Assembly (NCBI GenBank): GCA_963834135.1
Contig: CAWIAN010000005.1
Location: 124,001 to 188,000 of the forward strand
From: Bog-257 sp963834135
Lineage (GTDB): Bacteria > Acidobacteriota > Terriglobia > Terriglobales > Acidobacteriaceae
Direction of reading: 5' to 3'
DNA: 64,000 nt
Shown here piece by piece: positions 34,421 through 42,959 of the stretch. The position numbers and the translations under genes are program-made. The notes under the pieces were generated by a model, which was not told the DNA's origin, searched no databases, and was given only the letters and a program-made list of their open reading frames with translations. Every line of letters starts with the position of its first letter. The first letter of the stretch is position 1.

Positions 34421-34846
34421 ATGACAAGTGAAACGAACGCCATGAAGATTATTAAGCCCAGCGCCGAACCGTCGAATGACGGGCCGTCCGAATATTTCAC
34501 CGGCGCAGTACGGGTCACTCCACTTGTAAGAGGCGAAGAGCCGTCTTGCCTGACTTGTGCCTCCGTCGGATTTCAACCTGGCGCTCGTTCAGCGTGGCAT
34601 ACCCATCCGAAGGGGCAACTTCTCATCGTGACCGACGGCGCTGGTCTCATTCAGGAACGGGGTAAGCCGGTTCGCAGAATCGTAAAGGGAGACGTAATCT
34701 GGACTCCGCCTGCCGTGAAGCACTGGCATGGCGCGTCCCCCGATACCGCTATGACCCACACCGCCTGTCAGGAGATGAAGGATGGCAAGAATGTCGATTG
34801 GATGGAAAAAGTAACTGATCAAGAATATGGGATGACGCCTTCCTAG
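34421..34846 (+). CDS. Cupin-domain protein
   Basis: 141 residues from ATG 34421, chosen because CAAAGGAGACC lies 7-10 bases upstream; frames extend to ATG 34367. Metal-binding cupin motifs AWHTHPKGQLLIV (His-His-Gln/Glu region) and HWHGASPD (C-terminal His) are intact. The family of small cupins of this kind is often found with SDR and CMD genes in oxidoreductase operons. Last gene of the island operon. Confidence 0.9.
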   Translation: MTSETNAMKIIKPSAEPSNDGPSEYFTGAVRVTPLVRGEEPSCLTCASVGFQPGARSAWHTHPKGQLLIVTDGAGLIQERGKPVRRIVKGDVIWTPPAVKHWHGASPDTAMTHTACQEMKDGKNVDWMEKVTDQEYGMTPS

Positions 34847-35021
34847 GCGACGCAGTCCTCCTCCTTCTTCTTGGATGACTTGCTAGGAATGTTGGCATTG
34901 ACACACGAGAAGATTATTGATCGATCAGCTATCTCAGCATCCAGGTTCGCTGGAGCTTATGATGGTTGACTCCTAACTCGATAAAACACATTATCGCGTT
35001 AGAAACAACGCGGGCAGGGCG

Positions 35022-35235
35022 GTGAGCGATCTTGTTGCTATTAGTAAAGAGACGTTAACGCCTGCGCAGTTTGCTCAGCTCGCTGATGTGTCTCCCGAGC
35101 TGGAATGGCTCGCCAACCTCACCAATCCCAAAACCCGCCGCGCCTACAAAGTCGATGTAGAGGAGTTTTGCCGTTTCGTCCGGGCCCGAAGGATCGAGGG
35201 GTGTGTGCCTAATCCTGTTCGGATAGAGAAGTGGT
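35022..35235 (+). pseudogene. Truncated tyrosine-recombinase integrase, N-terminal remnant
   Basis: GTG start at 35022. The first ~60 residues (LTNPKTRRAYKVDVEEFCRF) match the SAM-like N-terminal core-binding domain of phage-type integrases. The coding sequence is then cut at the tRNA-Pro gene and the catalytic domain with the R-H-R-Y residues is missing. Its location directly beside the tRNA att site identifies it as the integrase of the island. Confidence 0.8.
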
Positions 35236-35238
35236 TTT

Positions 35239-35315
35239 TGGTCGGGGCGACTGGATTCGAACCAGCGACCCCCTGCGCCCAAGGCAGGTGCGCTACCAGG
35301 CTGCGCTACGCCCCG
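35239..35315 (-). tRNA. tRNA-Pro(TGG)
   Basis: 77 bases with encoded CCA. Acceptor CGGGGCG / CGCCCCG, discriminator A, D arm GCGCAGCCTGGTAGCGC, anticodon stem CCTGC / GCAGG with loop CTTGGGC (anticodon TGG), T arm with TTCGAAT. Reads codon CCA. Serves as the attachment site of the island to its left. Confidence 0.96.
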
Positions 35316-35438
35316 ACTCTGCTTTGATTATAGCAACCGTTTCCGACCAGCTTCGTCTTTGGTGCAGCTCGGCACATCCCGCGCTGAAGGTCTACCGTCG
35401 TCGCTCAACTGCATCCTCCCCCGTATAATGAGAAGTTC

Positions 35439-35966
35439 ATGAACGGACTCGTGTACGCCGTGGTTGCGTATGTCCGCAGCCCGGTGGGGATCTTCGTTGA
35501 GGAACTGCGCCGCGAGATGCATCCGGCGCACACTCATGCCGATGCCCACATCACCATCCTCCCTCCGCGTCCGCTCAACGGCAGCGAAGCGGAGGCCCTG
35601 CAACTGTTGACCGAAGTGTGCCGCACGGCAAGTCCCTTCGAAGTAGTTATGGGGGATGTCGAAACCTTCATCCCGGTCACGCCCACCGTTTTCCTGCGAG
35701 TAGCCCGTGCCGCTTACCGTATGCGCGAAATGCATGACCGGCTGAATCGCGGAGGCTTGGAGTTCAAGGAGCCGTGGCCATATATGCCTCACCTGACCAT
35801 CGTCAAAATGGACACCGTGGAGGGGGCGACCAAAGTCGCGGAGATGGCGCGTCAGCGCTGGCGGGAATATAAAGACACTCGCTCCGTTCGCATCACGTCG
35901 CTGACTCTGGTCAAGGGAACGGGAGAGCGCTGGGTCGACCTGGCGAGCGCATCTCTAGGCGGCTAG
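35439..35966 (+). CDS. 2'-5' RNA ligase-family phosphoesterase
   Basis: 175 residues. Two HxT/S motifs define the 2H phosphoesterase fold: HITI near residue 37 and HLTI near residue 112. No signal peptide. These enzymes act on 2'-5' linked or cyclic phosphate RNA ends; whether it ligates or hydrolyses cannot be told. Stands alone on the + strand after the tRNA. Confidence 0.88.
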   Translation: MNGLVYAVVAYVRSPVGIFVEELRREMHPAHTHADAHITILPPRPLNGSEAEALQLLTEVCRTASPFEVVMGDVETFIPVTPTVFLRVARAAYRMREMHDRLNRGGLEFKEPWPYMPHLTIVKMDTVEGATKVAEMARQRWREYKDTRSVRITSLTLVKGTGERWVDLASASLGG

Positions 35967-36126
35967 GCCCGGCTATCAGCACATCGCAAATTCGTAGTTC
36001 CTGCTTGAACCCACCATCATCGAAGGAACGTGCAGCCGGGAGCGTCAGCTTAGCGCTTGGCGTTGAATTGTCGAATTTCTTCAACTTAGCTACTCCGCTG
36101 CCAAGCTGATGGGCATCTACATTCTT

Positions 36127-36312
36127 ATGAGCCGACGTTGGGAAGAATTCGTAGTGAGCCGTGACCCCTCCGGGAGGCTCTTCATCGCACGCTGTTCGCT
36201 CTGCGGACACCTGATCGCAGCCTCGCCCGACCGGCCAATTGCCGAGCGACTGGCGGAGAGCCACCAATGCGATATGAAATTGCCCATTCGGGCCACCGCC
36301 CCTCGTTCGTAG
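36127..36312 (+). CDS. Small C-x2-C ... H-x-C finger protein
   Basis: 61 residues from ATG 36127 (MSRRWEEFVVSRDPSGRL); an in-frame ATG at 36109 is possible. CSLCGHLIAAS... AERLAESHQC repeats the C-x2-C ... H-x-C pattern and the ALE/AER-AE spacing of the gene at 28977-29180, so the two are paralogues of a small zinc-finger family. Function unknown. Confidence 0.55.
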   Translation: MSRRWEEFVVSRDPSGRLFIARCSLCGHLIAASPDRPIAERLAESHQCDMKLPIRATAPRS

Positions 36313-36390
36313 CCCGTAACACAGAGTACCCTGCCCGCGCGCCTCGATCTCCGGCTGTGAAAGCCGCATGCAGATTCATCGCTGACGGGC

Positions 36391-37710
36391 TCACATTCCT
36401 ACCGCAGTCGGATTTCGGTGTCGTTCTGCCGGGTCGTCCACCCGCTGCATGAGCGCAGCAGCCACGATCATAAAAACTCCTCCAGAGACGACAGCCATCA
36501 AGCGATTGTTGTGCAAAAGGTGAGACATGATCCAGCCGAACGCCAGCGAGGCAATGATCTCGGGTAGAACGATGAAGAAGTTGAAGATGCCCATGTAAAC
36601 ACCGGTGCGGTCTTCCGGTAACGAGGCAGCCAGCACCGAGTACGGCATCGACAAAGTGCTCGCCCAGGCAATGCCGACGCCGGTCATCGAGAGCAGCAGG
36701 TAGTTCTTGTCGTGGATGAATCCAACCGACAACAAGCCGAGTGCTCCGCATAGTAAACAGAGGCTGTGCGTCCATTTGCGTCCCACCAGTTTTGCCAGAC
36801 TCGGCAGGAAGAACGAAAAGGCGAAACACACAGCTGAGTACGCTCCGAAACAGACACCTGCCCACTCCACTCCCGCGGTATAGGCCGCGGCGGAGTGGTC
36901 CGCCGCTCCGAAGACGTTGCGTGCGACCGCGACGGGAAAATACAGCCACATGCAAAACAATCCCAACCAGGTAAGCAACTGAACGGGAGCCAATTGCCGC
37001 ATGGTGAGCGGCATCTCGCGAATGGCTTCGAAGATCTCCGCGGCCTGAGTGGCGAAACCGCTGACGCGCTTTTTTGCGCCTGAGCTTTCCGGGGGGTATT
37101 CCTTTGTGGTCGCGATGGTCCACATCACAGCACCGAAGAACGCCGCTGCGCCGAGATAAAAAGAGAGCCGCACGGTAAGGGGGATTGCACTGGTTGAGTG
37201 GTCTCGGCCGACGTGAACGACATTCGTCAGCAACCAGGGCAGAGCCGAGGCCACAACTGCGCCCAGTCCGATGAAGAGGCTTTGCATGGCGAAGCCCTGG
37301 GTACGCTGTTCTTCAGGAAGCAGGTCTGCTACGAATGCCCGGAAGGGCTCCATGCTGATGTTGATGGACGTATCAAGAATCCACAACAGACCCGCAGCCA
37401 TCCATAACGCCGAACAGCGCGGCATTAGGATCAGGGCCATTGAGCTGAGAATTGCTCCGGCGAGAAAATACGGCCGCCTGCGGCCCAGGCGATTCCAGGT
37501 ATGATCACTGGCATTTCCGATGATGGGCTGCACGATGAGCCCGGTGAGCGGAGCAGCCAGCCAGAGAATCGGAATCTGGTCGGCGCGCGCGCCCAGGTAT
37601 TCGTAGATGGCGCTCATGTTCGCCATCTGCAGCCCCCAGCCGAACTGGATGCCCAAAAAGCCGAAGCTCATGTTCCAGATCTGCCAGAAGGTCTTTGGTG
37701 GTTTTTGCAT
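36391..37710 (-). CDS. MFS transporter, sugar (SLC45-like) type
   Basis: 439 residues with about twelve membrane segments. Begins QIWNMSFGFLGIQFGWGLQM; GNASDHTWNRLGRRRPYFLAGA is the hallmark A-loop of the SLC45/GPH-like maltose and sucrose importers. Neighbouring TonB receptor, winged-helix regulator and GH13 enzyme support uptake of a maltodextrin or other alpha-glucan product across the inner membrane. Confidence 0.88.
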   Translation of the reverse strand: MQKPPKTFWQIWNMSFGFLGIQFGWGLQMANMSAIYEYLGARADQIPILWLAAPLTGLIVQPIIGNASDHTWNRLGRRRPYFLAGAILSSMALILMPRCSALWMAAGLLWILDTSINISMEPFRAFVADLLPEEQRTQGFAMQSLFIGLGAVVASALPWLLTNVVHVGRDHSTSAIPLTVRLSFYLGAAAFFGAVMWTIATTKEYPPESSGAKKRVSGFATQAAEIFEAIREMPLTMRQLAPVQLLTWLGLFCMWLYFPVAVARNVFGAADHSAAAYTAGVEWAGVCFGAYSAVCFAFSFFLPSLAKLVGRKWTHSLCLLCGALGLLSVGFIHDKNYLLLSMTGVGIAWASTLSMPYSVLAASLPEDRTGVYMGIFNFFIVLPEIIASLAFGWIMSHLLHNNRLMAVVSGGVFMIVAAALMQRVDDPAERHRNPTAVGM

Positions 37711-37838
37711 GCGGGTCAGAGCGGCACGCGAGCGTGCTGCGCCACCTCACAATACCTGAGCAGCGTGGAATTCGATAGAGCAGCGGAGAATTACGGATGG
37801 TTTCCGGGAAGGAGAAGGCCGAACGCCTGATGCATACG

Positions 37839-39092
37839 CTACTGACGCACAGCAACCAGCTCTGACTCAACGGGAACACCACGCGCGATCTTAATCCGGA
37901 CTAAGGCCTCGAACGGATTCACCTCGCCCATTTTGTTTAGCGTCAGCTGTGACAGTAGTTTATGTACCGACGTGCGGTGGCAAGCGTACTCGACAGCGCC
38001 TTGTGTTCCGAAGGTGGTCGTGCCCGCGAAGATCATCACCGACCGCGCCGGGTCCAATCCCGGCATGAGGCTGATTACGGCGTAGTCTTCGGTGAGAGGT
38101 CCATTCGAAGGGCTAGCCAGGAACGTCGTCGGCTCGCCCTCGGTAGGGTGAACATTCACGATCGACAAGTCTCCCTTGCGCGGCCCATCGGTGACCCGGC
38201 GAAAGATGAAATCGCGCGTGCTGGGAATCTCGTCCAGTGTAAGGTTTTCCGAAGGCGAGCCCAGGAAAATCAGATCGTTGTTGCGCACATCATCCAGCGA
38301 AAACAGGCTCCCGCGTTTCACTCGTATACCGCGGTGAAACATGCTGAAGACCTGGTCCAGCTCATGGACGGCCAGCACTTCGCCAACTCCCGTGTAGTGG
38401 TCCCAGATTTCACCGCCGGAATCGCGCGAGGGATTGTAGTAGCGCATCCCGGTTTCGGGACGTCCAATGAAGGCGGCATTACTGAAGATAAGCCACGGTT
38501 CCTGCGGGCCGCGGATGAAGGGCTTCCAGAGTTCCTGAAACTCAATGGGAGGCGGCTCGGACGCACCTGCCAGCACGGTAGGGGCGAGCTTGCGGGTATT
38601 CAACAGCGACCCCAATCCAACCAGCGCCGTGGCTAAAAGGATCGCCAGTGTAATCGCTGCCAGCTTCCAATAATCCGATGCGCCGGTGGATTGAATCTGG
38701 GGAGCACCCGGAGCGAGAGCATCGACACCGGTCAACGCCGGACGCTCTGTAATTCCGGAGGTGCTCCGCCGGTGGAACTGGAGATGGTAGGTGCCTTTAG
38801 GAAGTTCGATGACAAACGGATCGTGCGCGCCCTCGGTTGCGTAGTACTCGCTCAACTTTGCGCGCAGCCTGCCAACCTGCACACGGATCATCGAATCCGA
38901 TTGCGGGTCGAAGTCGGGCCGCCGGCCGAAGACTTCGGTGGCGATCTGATATTCCTTCACCCGGCGCCCGGGATCTTCGAGCGCATGCTTAGCCAGATAG
39001 CGAAGCAACTTACATAGCGATTCGGAGCCATGAAGGGTGCTGCTGCTGATCAGCACCTCGATCTGTTTTGCAAATTGGTCGTGCTCAGACAT
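37839..39092 (-). CDS. Membrane-anchored winged-helix (OmpR/ToxR-like) regulator
   Basis: 417 residues from ATG 39092 (MSEHDQFAKQIEVL). N-terminal winged helix: RRVKEYQIATEVFGRRPDFDPQSDSMIRVQVGRLRAKLSEYY and FVIELPKGTYHLQF. A single membrane segment follows near residue 175 (LAAITLAILLATALVGLGS), then a ~230-residue extracytoplasmic domain with no recognised motif (LNKMGEVNPFEALVRIKIARG). ToxR-like regulator layout, divergent to the TonB receptor, which it probably controls. Confidence 0.85.
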   Translation of the reverse strand: MSEHDQFAKQIEVLISSSTLHGSESLCKLLRYLAKHALEDPGRRVKEYQIATEVFGRRPDFDPQSDSMIRVQVGRLRAKLSEYYATEGAHDPFVIELPKGTYHLQFHRRSTSGITERPALTGVDALAPGAPQIQSTGASDYWKLAAITLAILLATALVGLGSLLNTRKLAPTVLAGASEPPPIEFQELWKPFIRGPQEPWLIFSNAAFIGRPETGMRYYNPSRDSGGEIWDHYTGVGEVLAVHELDQVFSMFHRGIRVKRGSLFSLDDVRNNDLIFLGSPSENLTLDEIPSTRDFIFRRVTDGPRKGDLSIVNVHPTEGEPTTFLASPSNGPLTEDYAVISLMPGLDPARSVMIFAGTTTFGTQGAVEYACHRTSVHKLLSQLTLNKMGEVNPFEALVRIKIARGVPVESELVAVRQ

Positions 39093-39513
39093 TGCTGTCT
39101 TTCGGGAGACACCCTGTAACATCAAAGTAACAAAGCGCTGAAATCACTGCAACCAGCGGCTTTTCTGATGTAACAGTAACAAAACTTATTGAGACTTCTG
39201 CCTGACAAAATTCAGCGTAAGACTTTCGGCAATTCGCAGGTGCGCTTCCTGCAGCCTAGGCCGAAATGGCGGAGCAAGGCTGACTGCCTTCTTGCCATCC
39301 AGTCTTGCCGGGACCGCGCCGACTGCATTATGTGATCTTGGGATTGGCCTGCTTCACGTCCCAAGCCTCCAAAGTACACTCCAACGTTTTCTCTTGCGCC
39401 ACAAGAGCTTCGCCTTCGTCGTAGCGGCGTCCGACTTTGGACGACGACACGAAAGGATTAAGGCAACACCAATATATAGATGAACGAAATTGGGAGCTGG
39501 AGGCTTAAACCTA
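39093..39513. other. Divergent promoter region with GTAACA repeats
   Basis: About 420 bases between the winged-helix regulator (-) and the TonB receptor (+). Four GTAACA units occur at 39116-39121, 39127-39132, 39170-39175 and 39176-39181: the first pair is 11 bases apart, the second pair adjacent. OmpR-type proteins often bind direct repeats with about one helical turn spacing. The remaining sequence shows no gene. Confidence 0.5.
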
Positions 39514-42500
39514 ATGAAGCACCGTCGCCTATTTTGCTTATCGACCCTCATCTGCCTGTCCTTCTGGGCGGCCGTCTCGTTCGCTCAAACCAGTACCGGC
39601 CGAATCACCGGCACTGTCACCGATCAGTCCGGAGCCGTGGTTTCAGGCGCTAACATTAACCTGACCAATCTGGGTACCAGCCGGACCGTGACCGTGCAAA
39701 GCGGAGGATCGGGCGACTTTTCGGTTCCGGCGCTAGAGCCGGGGTCGTACAAGGTCGAGGTGACCGCGCCGAACTTCAAGTCGTCGACCCAGACCGTCAC
39801 CCTTGAAGTCAATCAGACCTTGCCGGTGAATGTCGCTCTTACTGCGGGCGCGACCACCGAGACTGTCGAAGTGACCGGGGCAGCTCCACTGGTGGCGACC
39901 AGTTCCTCGGACTTGGGCGAAGTGATTGAGGGCAAGCAGGTAGTCGATCTGCCGTTGAACACTCGCAATTTCACGCAACTGGCGACCTTGACGCCGGGTG
40001 TGAGCCGCGGCATGAATATCAACGGCAACTCCAACGGAACCCAGGGAAATGCCGAGACCTACCGCTATAACAACAGCGGTGGCGCGGTTCTGAATGTCAA
40101 CGGTCTGCGCCCGCAAGCCAACAACTTCCTGCTGGACGGCTTTGACAACAACGAATCGCTGGTTAATACCATCGTGTTCTTCTCCGAGCCCGACGCGATC
40201 CAGGAGTTCCGCGTAGAAACCAACGTCGCGCCGGCGGAGTTCGGTCGCGCCGGCGGCGCCATCGTGAATACCTCCATCAAGTCCGGCACCAATCAGTTCC
40301 ACGGAACGTTCTTCGAATATCTGCGCAACAGCGCGTTGGATGCCACACCTTGGACCAGCCAGGCCAACGCCAAGAAGCTGCCCTTCAAGCAAAACCAGTT
40401 CGGAGCAGCCATTGGCGGTCCCATCATCAAGAATAAACTGTTCATCTTCGGCGACTACCAGGGCCTGCGATCGTCACAACCGAATAGCACCGATTACACC
40501 ACGGTGCCGACAGTCCTGATGCGCAGCAGCGGCTTCACCAATTTCTCTCAGATCGGTACGCCCATCATCGATCCCATGACCGGTCTGCAATTCCCCGGCA
40601 ACATTATTCCCGCCGGACGGTTGAACCCGGCAGCGGTCGCATATCTTAATGCATTTCCTGCTCCCAATTGCGACAGCGCAGTGAATGCCAATTGCCAGTT
40701 CTTGACCAACAACTACACCACCAACCGGAATCGCATCACCACGTTCGATGACTTTGACATCCGCGCCGACTACAACATGAGTTCGAAGGATTCTGCGTTT
40801 GTTCGTTACAGCTACGGCAACGAGGACCTTACGACAACCTCACTGTTGCCGGCCTTGCCCGCCGGCTTCGGATCGGGCAGCAACCCTACTAAGCCATGGT
40901 CTGCCGTGTTCGAAGAGACGCATATCTTCACGTCGAACCTGGTCAACGAATTTCGCTTCGGCTTCATCCACGACGACTACGGATATACGCCGCCATTTCA
41001 AAACGAGCCGCTGTCCGCGAACCTCGGCATCGTGAATGCCAACGTCAATGCGTTGAACCAGCCTGATCCTCAACTGGGCGGTGGTGCACTGATCGGCGGC
41101 AATGGCTCGCAATTGTCGTACACCGGTGACTACGGTTTGTACGATGTGCCGCAAGATACCTGGCAGGAGACCGACAACCTATCGTGGGTCAAAGGCAAGC
41201 ACAGCATGAAGTTTGGCGCGGACGTCATTCGCCGCCAGGTAGATTTCTTCCGTCCGCTGGCCGGCAAAGGCTTCTTCAATATGTGCGGCAACGGCACCAG
41301 TCCGGCGACCATCACCGGCTACGAAGTCACGGACTTGCTCGTTGGCTTCGTTTGCAACTACAGCGCAGGACCGGTGCTGGGCGATTCCGAAACCCGCAAC
41401 TGGGAGCTCGGTTTTTACGGACAGGACGACTATCGCATCAGCCGCAGGTTGACCTTGAACCTCGGCCTCCGCTGGGACATCCTCACCTGGCCGGTCGAGA
41501 AATTCAATCATCAGGCGAACTTCAACATCAATACCGGACAGCTCGAGATTGCCGGTCAGGATGGCAATTCGCGGAGCTTCATCCCCGTCAACTATCACAA
41601 CTTTGCCCCGCGCATCGGCTTCGCTTATGACGTGTCCGGTAATGGAACCACGAAGATCAGCGGCGGCTACGGCATCTTCTATTTCGTCGATCGCGGCGGC
41701 ATCGACAATCAGCTTGCCCAGAACCCTCCGTTCAGCGGACAGGCTAACTACAGCTATCTGAACGGTTACCGCATCACCTTCACCGGTCAGGCTCCCCAGG
41801 GTACACAGACCTCGAGCGGTTGCCTTACCAGTTGCAACTCCGGAACGGCTACTATCCCACTGCCGCCAAAGGGACCGCTCCAGGTCAACCTGAATGACCC
41901 GGCCAACGTGTCGATCTCGATAGCAACCCTGCCCACTAATACCACTCCGGACGTTCAGGAGTGGAACCTGGAACTCGAGCATCAGATCGGCAATAACATG
42001 ACGCTGACGATGGCTTATGTCGGCGACAAGGGCACACACCTGACGACCTACTACAACTACAACCGCCAGCAATACGCGTTGGCTCCCTGTAGCGTAAGCG
42101 CGCCTGCCGGTTGTAACTTCCCGCAGTTGGGAGCGATCAATACACAGGCGACGATCGGCAATTCCACCTACAACGCGATGCAAGTGTCGTTGAACCGGCG
42201 CTTCACCGCGGGTCTGCAGTTTGGCGCCTCCTACACCTGGTCGCATGCCATCGACGACTCGCCGGATGCGTTTGATGCCTACGGCTCCAACGGCGGAACT
42301 CCGGTGAATTACCGTGATCTCGCCGCCGAGCGTGCCAGCTCCGATTACGACATGCGCAATCGGTTCGTCTTCAACACCATGTACGCTTTGCCCTTCGGAC
42401 GTGGCCAGCAGTGGGGCAATAACTGGAACGGCGTCACCAATGCGATTCTGGGCGGATGGCAGACTAACTTGATCTTCACTGCACAGAGCGGCACTCCCTT

Positions 42501-42903
42501 CGACGTTCTCTGCGGACAAGAAGATCCGATTGTCCGCTGCGACCTGGTGGGCAATCCCTACGCTGGCATTACCAATCCGCTGGAGTACTTCAACCCGGCA
42601 GCCTTCGCGGCGGTTCCAACCAACCCGGCGCCTGGCACAGGCACGGCTTTGCGCGCCGGTACCACACCGCGCAACTACCTCACCGGCCCTGGGTTCTACG
42701 ATATCGATTTCTCCACGTTCAAAGATTTTCGGATCACGGAACGTATCACCACGCAGTTCCGCGCAGAGTTCTTCAACATCACCAACACGCCACACTACGT
42801 GCAGCCCGATTACAACTTCACTGACGGCAACTTCGGTAACCTCACGAACACTTCCTTCAGTTCAGAGCGGCAGATCCAGTTCGCTCTGCGGGTTTCGTTC
42901 TAA
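39514..42903 (+). CDS. Oar-like TonB-dependent outer-membrane receptor
   Basis: 1129 residues. Signal peptide (LICLSFWAAVSFAQ), then a carboxypeptidase-regulatory-like beta-sandwich (TGRITGTVTDQSGAVVSGANI to NQTLPVNVALTAGATTETVEV), then a plug (LNVNGLRPQANNFLLDGFDNNE) and a long barrel ending with aromatic residues (IQFALRVSF). ATG at 39514 follows GGAGGCTTAAACC. The protein is typical of Acidobacteriota Oar-family receptors that import large substrates. Its neighbours suggest oligosaccharide uptake. An intercistronic hairpin separates it from the amylase. Confidence 0.93.
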   Translation: MKHRRLFCLSTLICLSFWAAVSFAQTSTGRITGTVTDQSGAVVSGANINLTNLGTSRTVTVQSGGSGDFSVPALEPGSYKVEVTAPNFKSSTQTVTLEVNQTLPVNVALTAGATTETVEVTGAAPLVATSSSDLGEVIEGKQVVDLPLNTRNFTQLATLTPGVSRGMNINGNSNGTQGNAETYRYNNSGGAVLNVNGLRPQANNFLLDGFDNNESLVNTIVFFSEPDAIQEFRVETNVAPAEFGRAGGAIVNTSIKSGTNQFHGTFFEYLRNSALDATPWTSQANAKKLPFKQNQFGAAIGGPIIKNKLFIFGDYQGLRSSQPNSTDYTTVPTVLMRSSGFTNFSQIGTPIIDPMTGLQFPGNIIPAGRLNPAAVAYLNAFPAPNCDSAVNANCQFLTNNYTTNRNRITTFDDFDIRADYNMSSKDSAFVRYSYGNEDLTTTSLLPALPAGFGSGSNPTKPWSAVFEETHIFTSNLVNEFRFGFIHDDYGYTPPFQNEPLSANLGIVNANVNALNQPDPQLGGGALIGGNGSQLSYTGDYGLYDVPQDTWQETDNLSWVKGKHSMKFGADVIRRQVDFFRPLAGKGFFNMCGNGTSPATITGYEVTDLLVGFVCNYSAGPVLGDSETRNWELGFYGQDDYRISRRLTLNLGLRWDILTWPVEKFNHQANFNINTGQLEIAGQDGNSRSFIPVNYHNFAPRIGFAYDVSGNGTTKISGGYGIFYFVDRGGIDNQLAQNPPFSGQANYSYLNGYRITFTGQAPQGTQTSSGCLTSCNSGTATIPLPPKGPLQVNLNDPANVSISIATLPTNTTPDVQEWNLELEHQIGNNMTLTMAYVGDKGTHLTTYYNYNRQQYALAPCSVSAPAGCNFPQLGAINTQATIGNSTYNAMQVSLNRRFTAGLQFGASYTWSHAIDDSPDAFDAYGSNGGTPVNYRDLAAERASSDYDMRNRFVFNTMYALPFGRGQQWGNNWNGVTNAILGGWQTNLIFTAQSGTPFDVLCGQEDPIVRCDLVGNPYAGITNPLEYFNPAAFAAVPTNPAPGTGTALRAGTTPRNYLTGPGFYDIDFSTFKDFRITERITTQFRAEFFNITNTPHYVQPDYNFTDGNFGNLTNTSFSSERQIQFALRVSF

Positions 42904-42914
42904 CATCCAGCGTT

Positions 42915-42942
42915 GGGAACGGGACACCACCGTCCTGTTCCC
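42915..42942 (+). other. Intercistronic hairpin between receptor and GH13 gene
   Basis: GGGAACGGGA / TCCTGTTCCC stem (one G-T wobble) with an 8-base loop, 12 bases after the receptor stop. No U-run follows. Likely an mRNA-processing or attenuation structure. Confidence 0.45.
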
Positions 42943-42959
42943 GCGCTTCCTTCATTCTC

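Larger units (their letters stand above)
31433..35238. mobile_element. Integrated genomic island at tRNA-Pro
   Basis: A ~3.8-kb segment bounded by the 49-bp tRNA-Pro copy on the left and the 3' end of the intact tRNA-Pro gene on the right. It contains an integrase remnant adjacent to the tRNA and four cargo genes: LysR regulator, SDR oxidoreductase, double CMD-domain protein and cupin. Orientation agrees with standard site-specific integration: element downstream of the tRNA 3' end, integrase next to the tRNA. The integrase is truncated, so the island is probably fixed. Confidence 0.85.
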
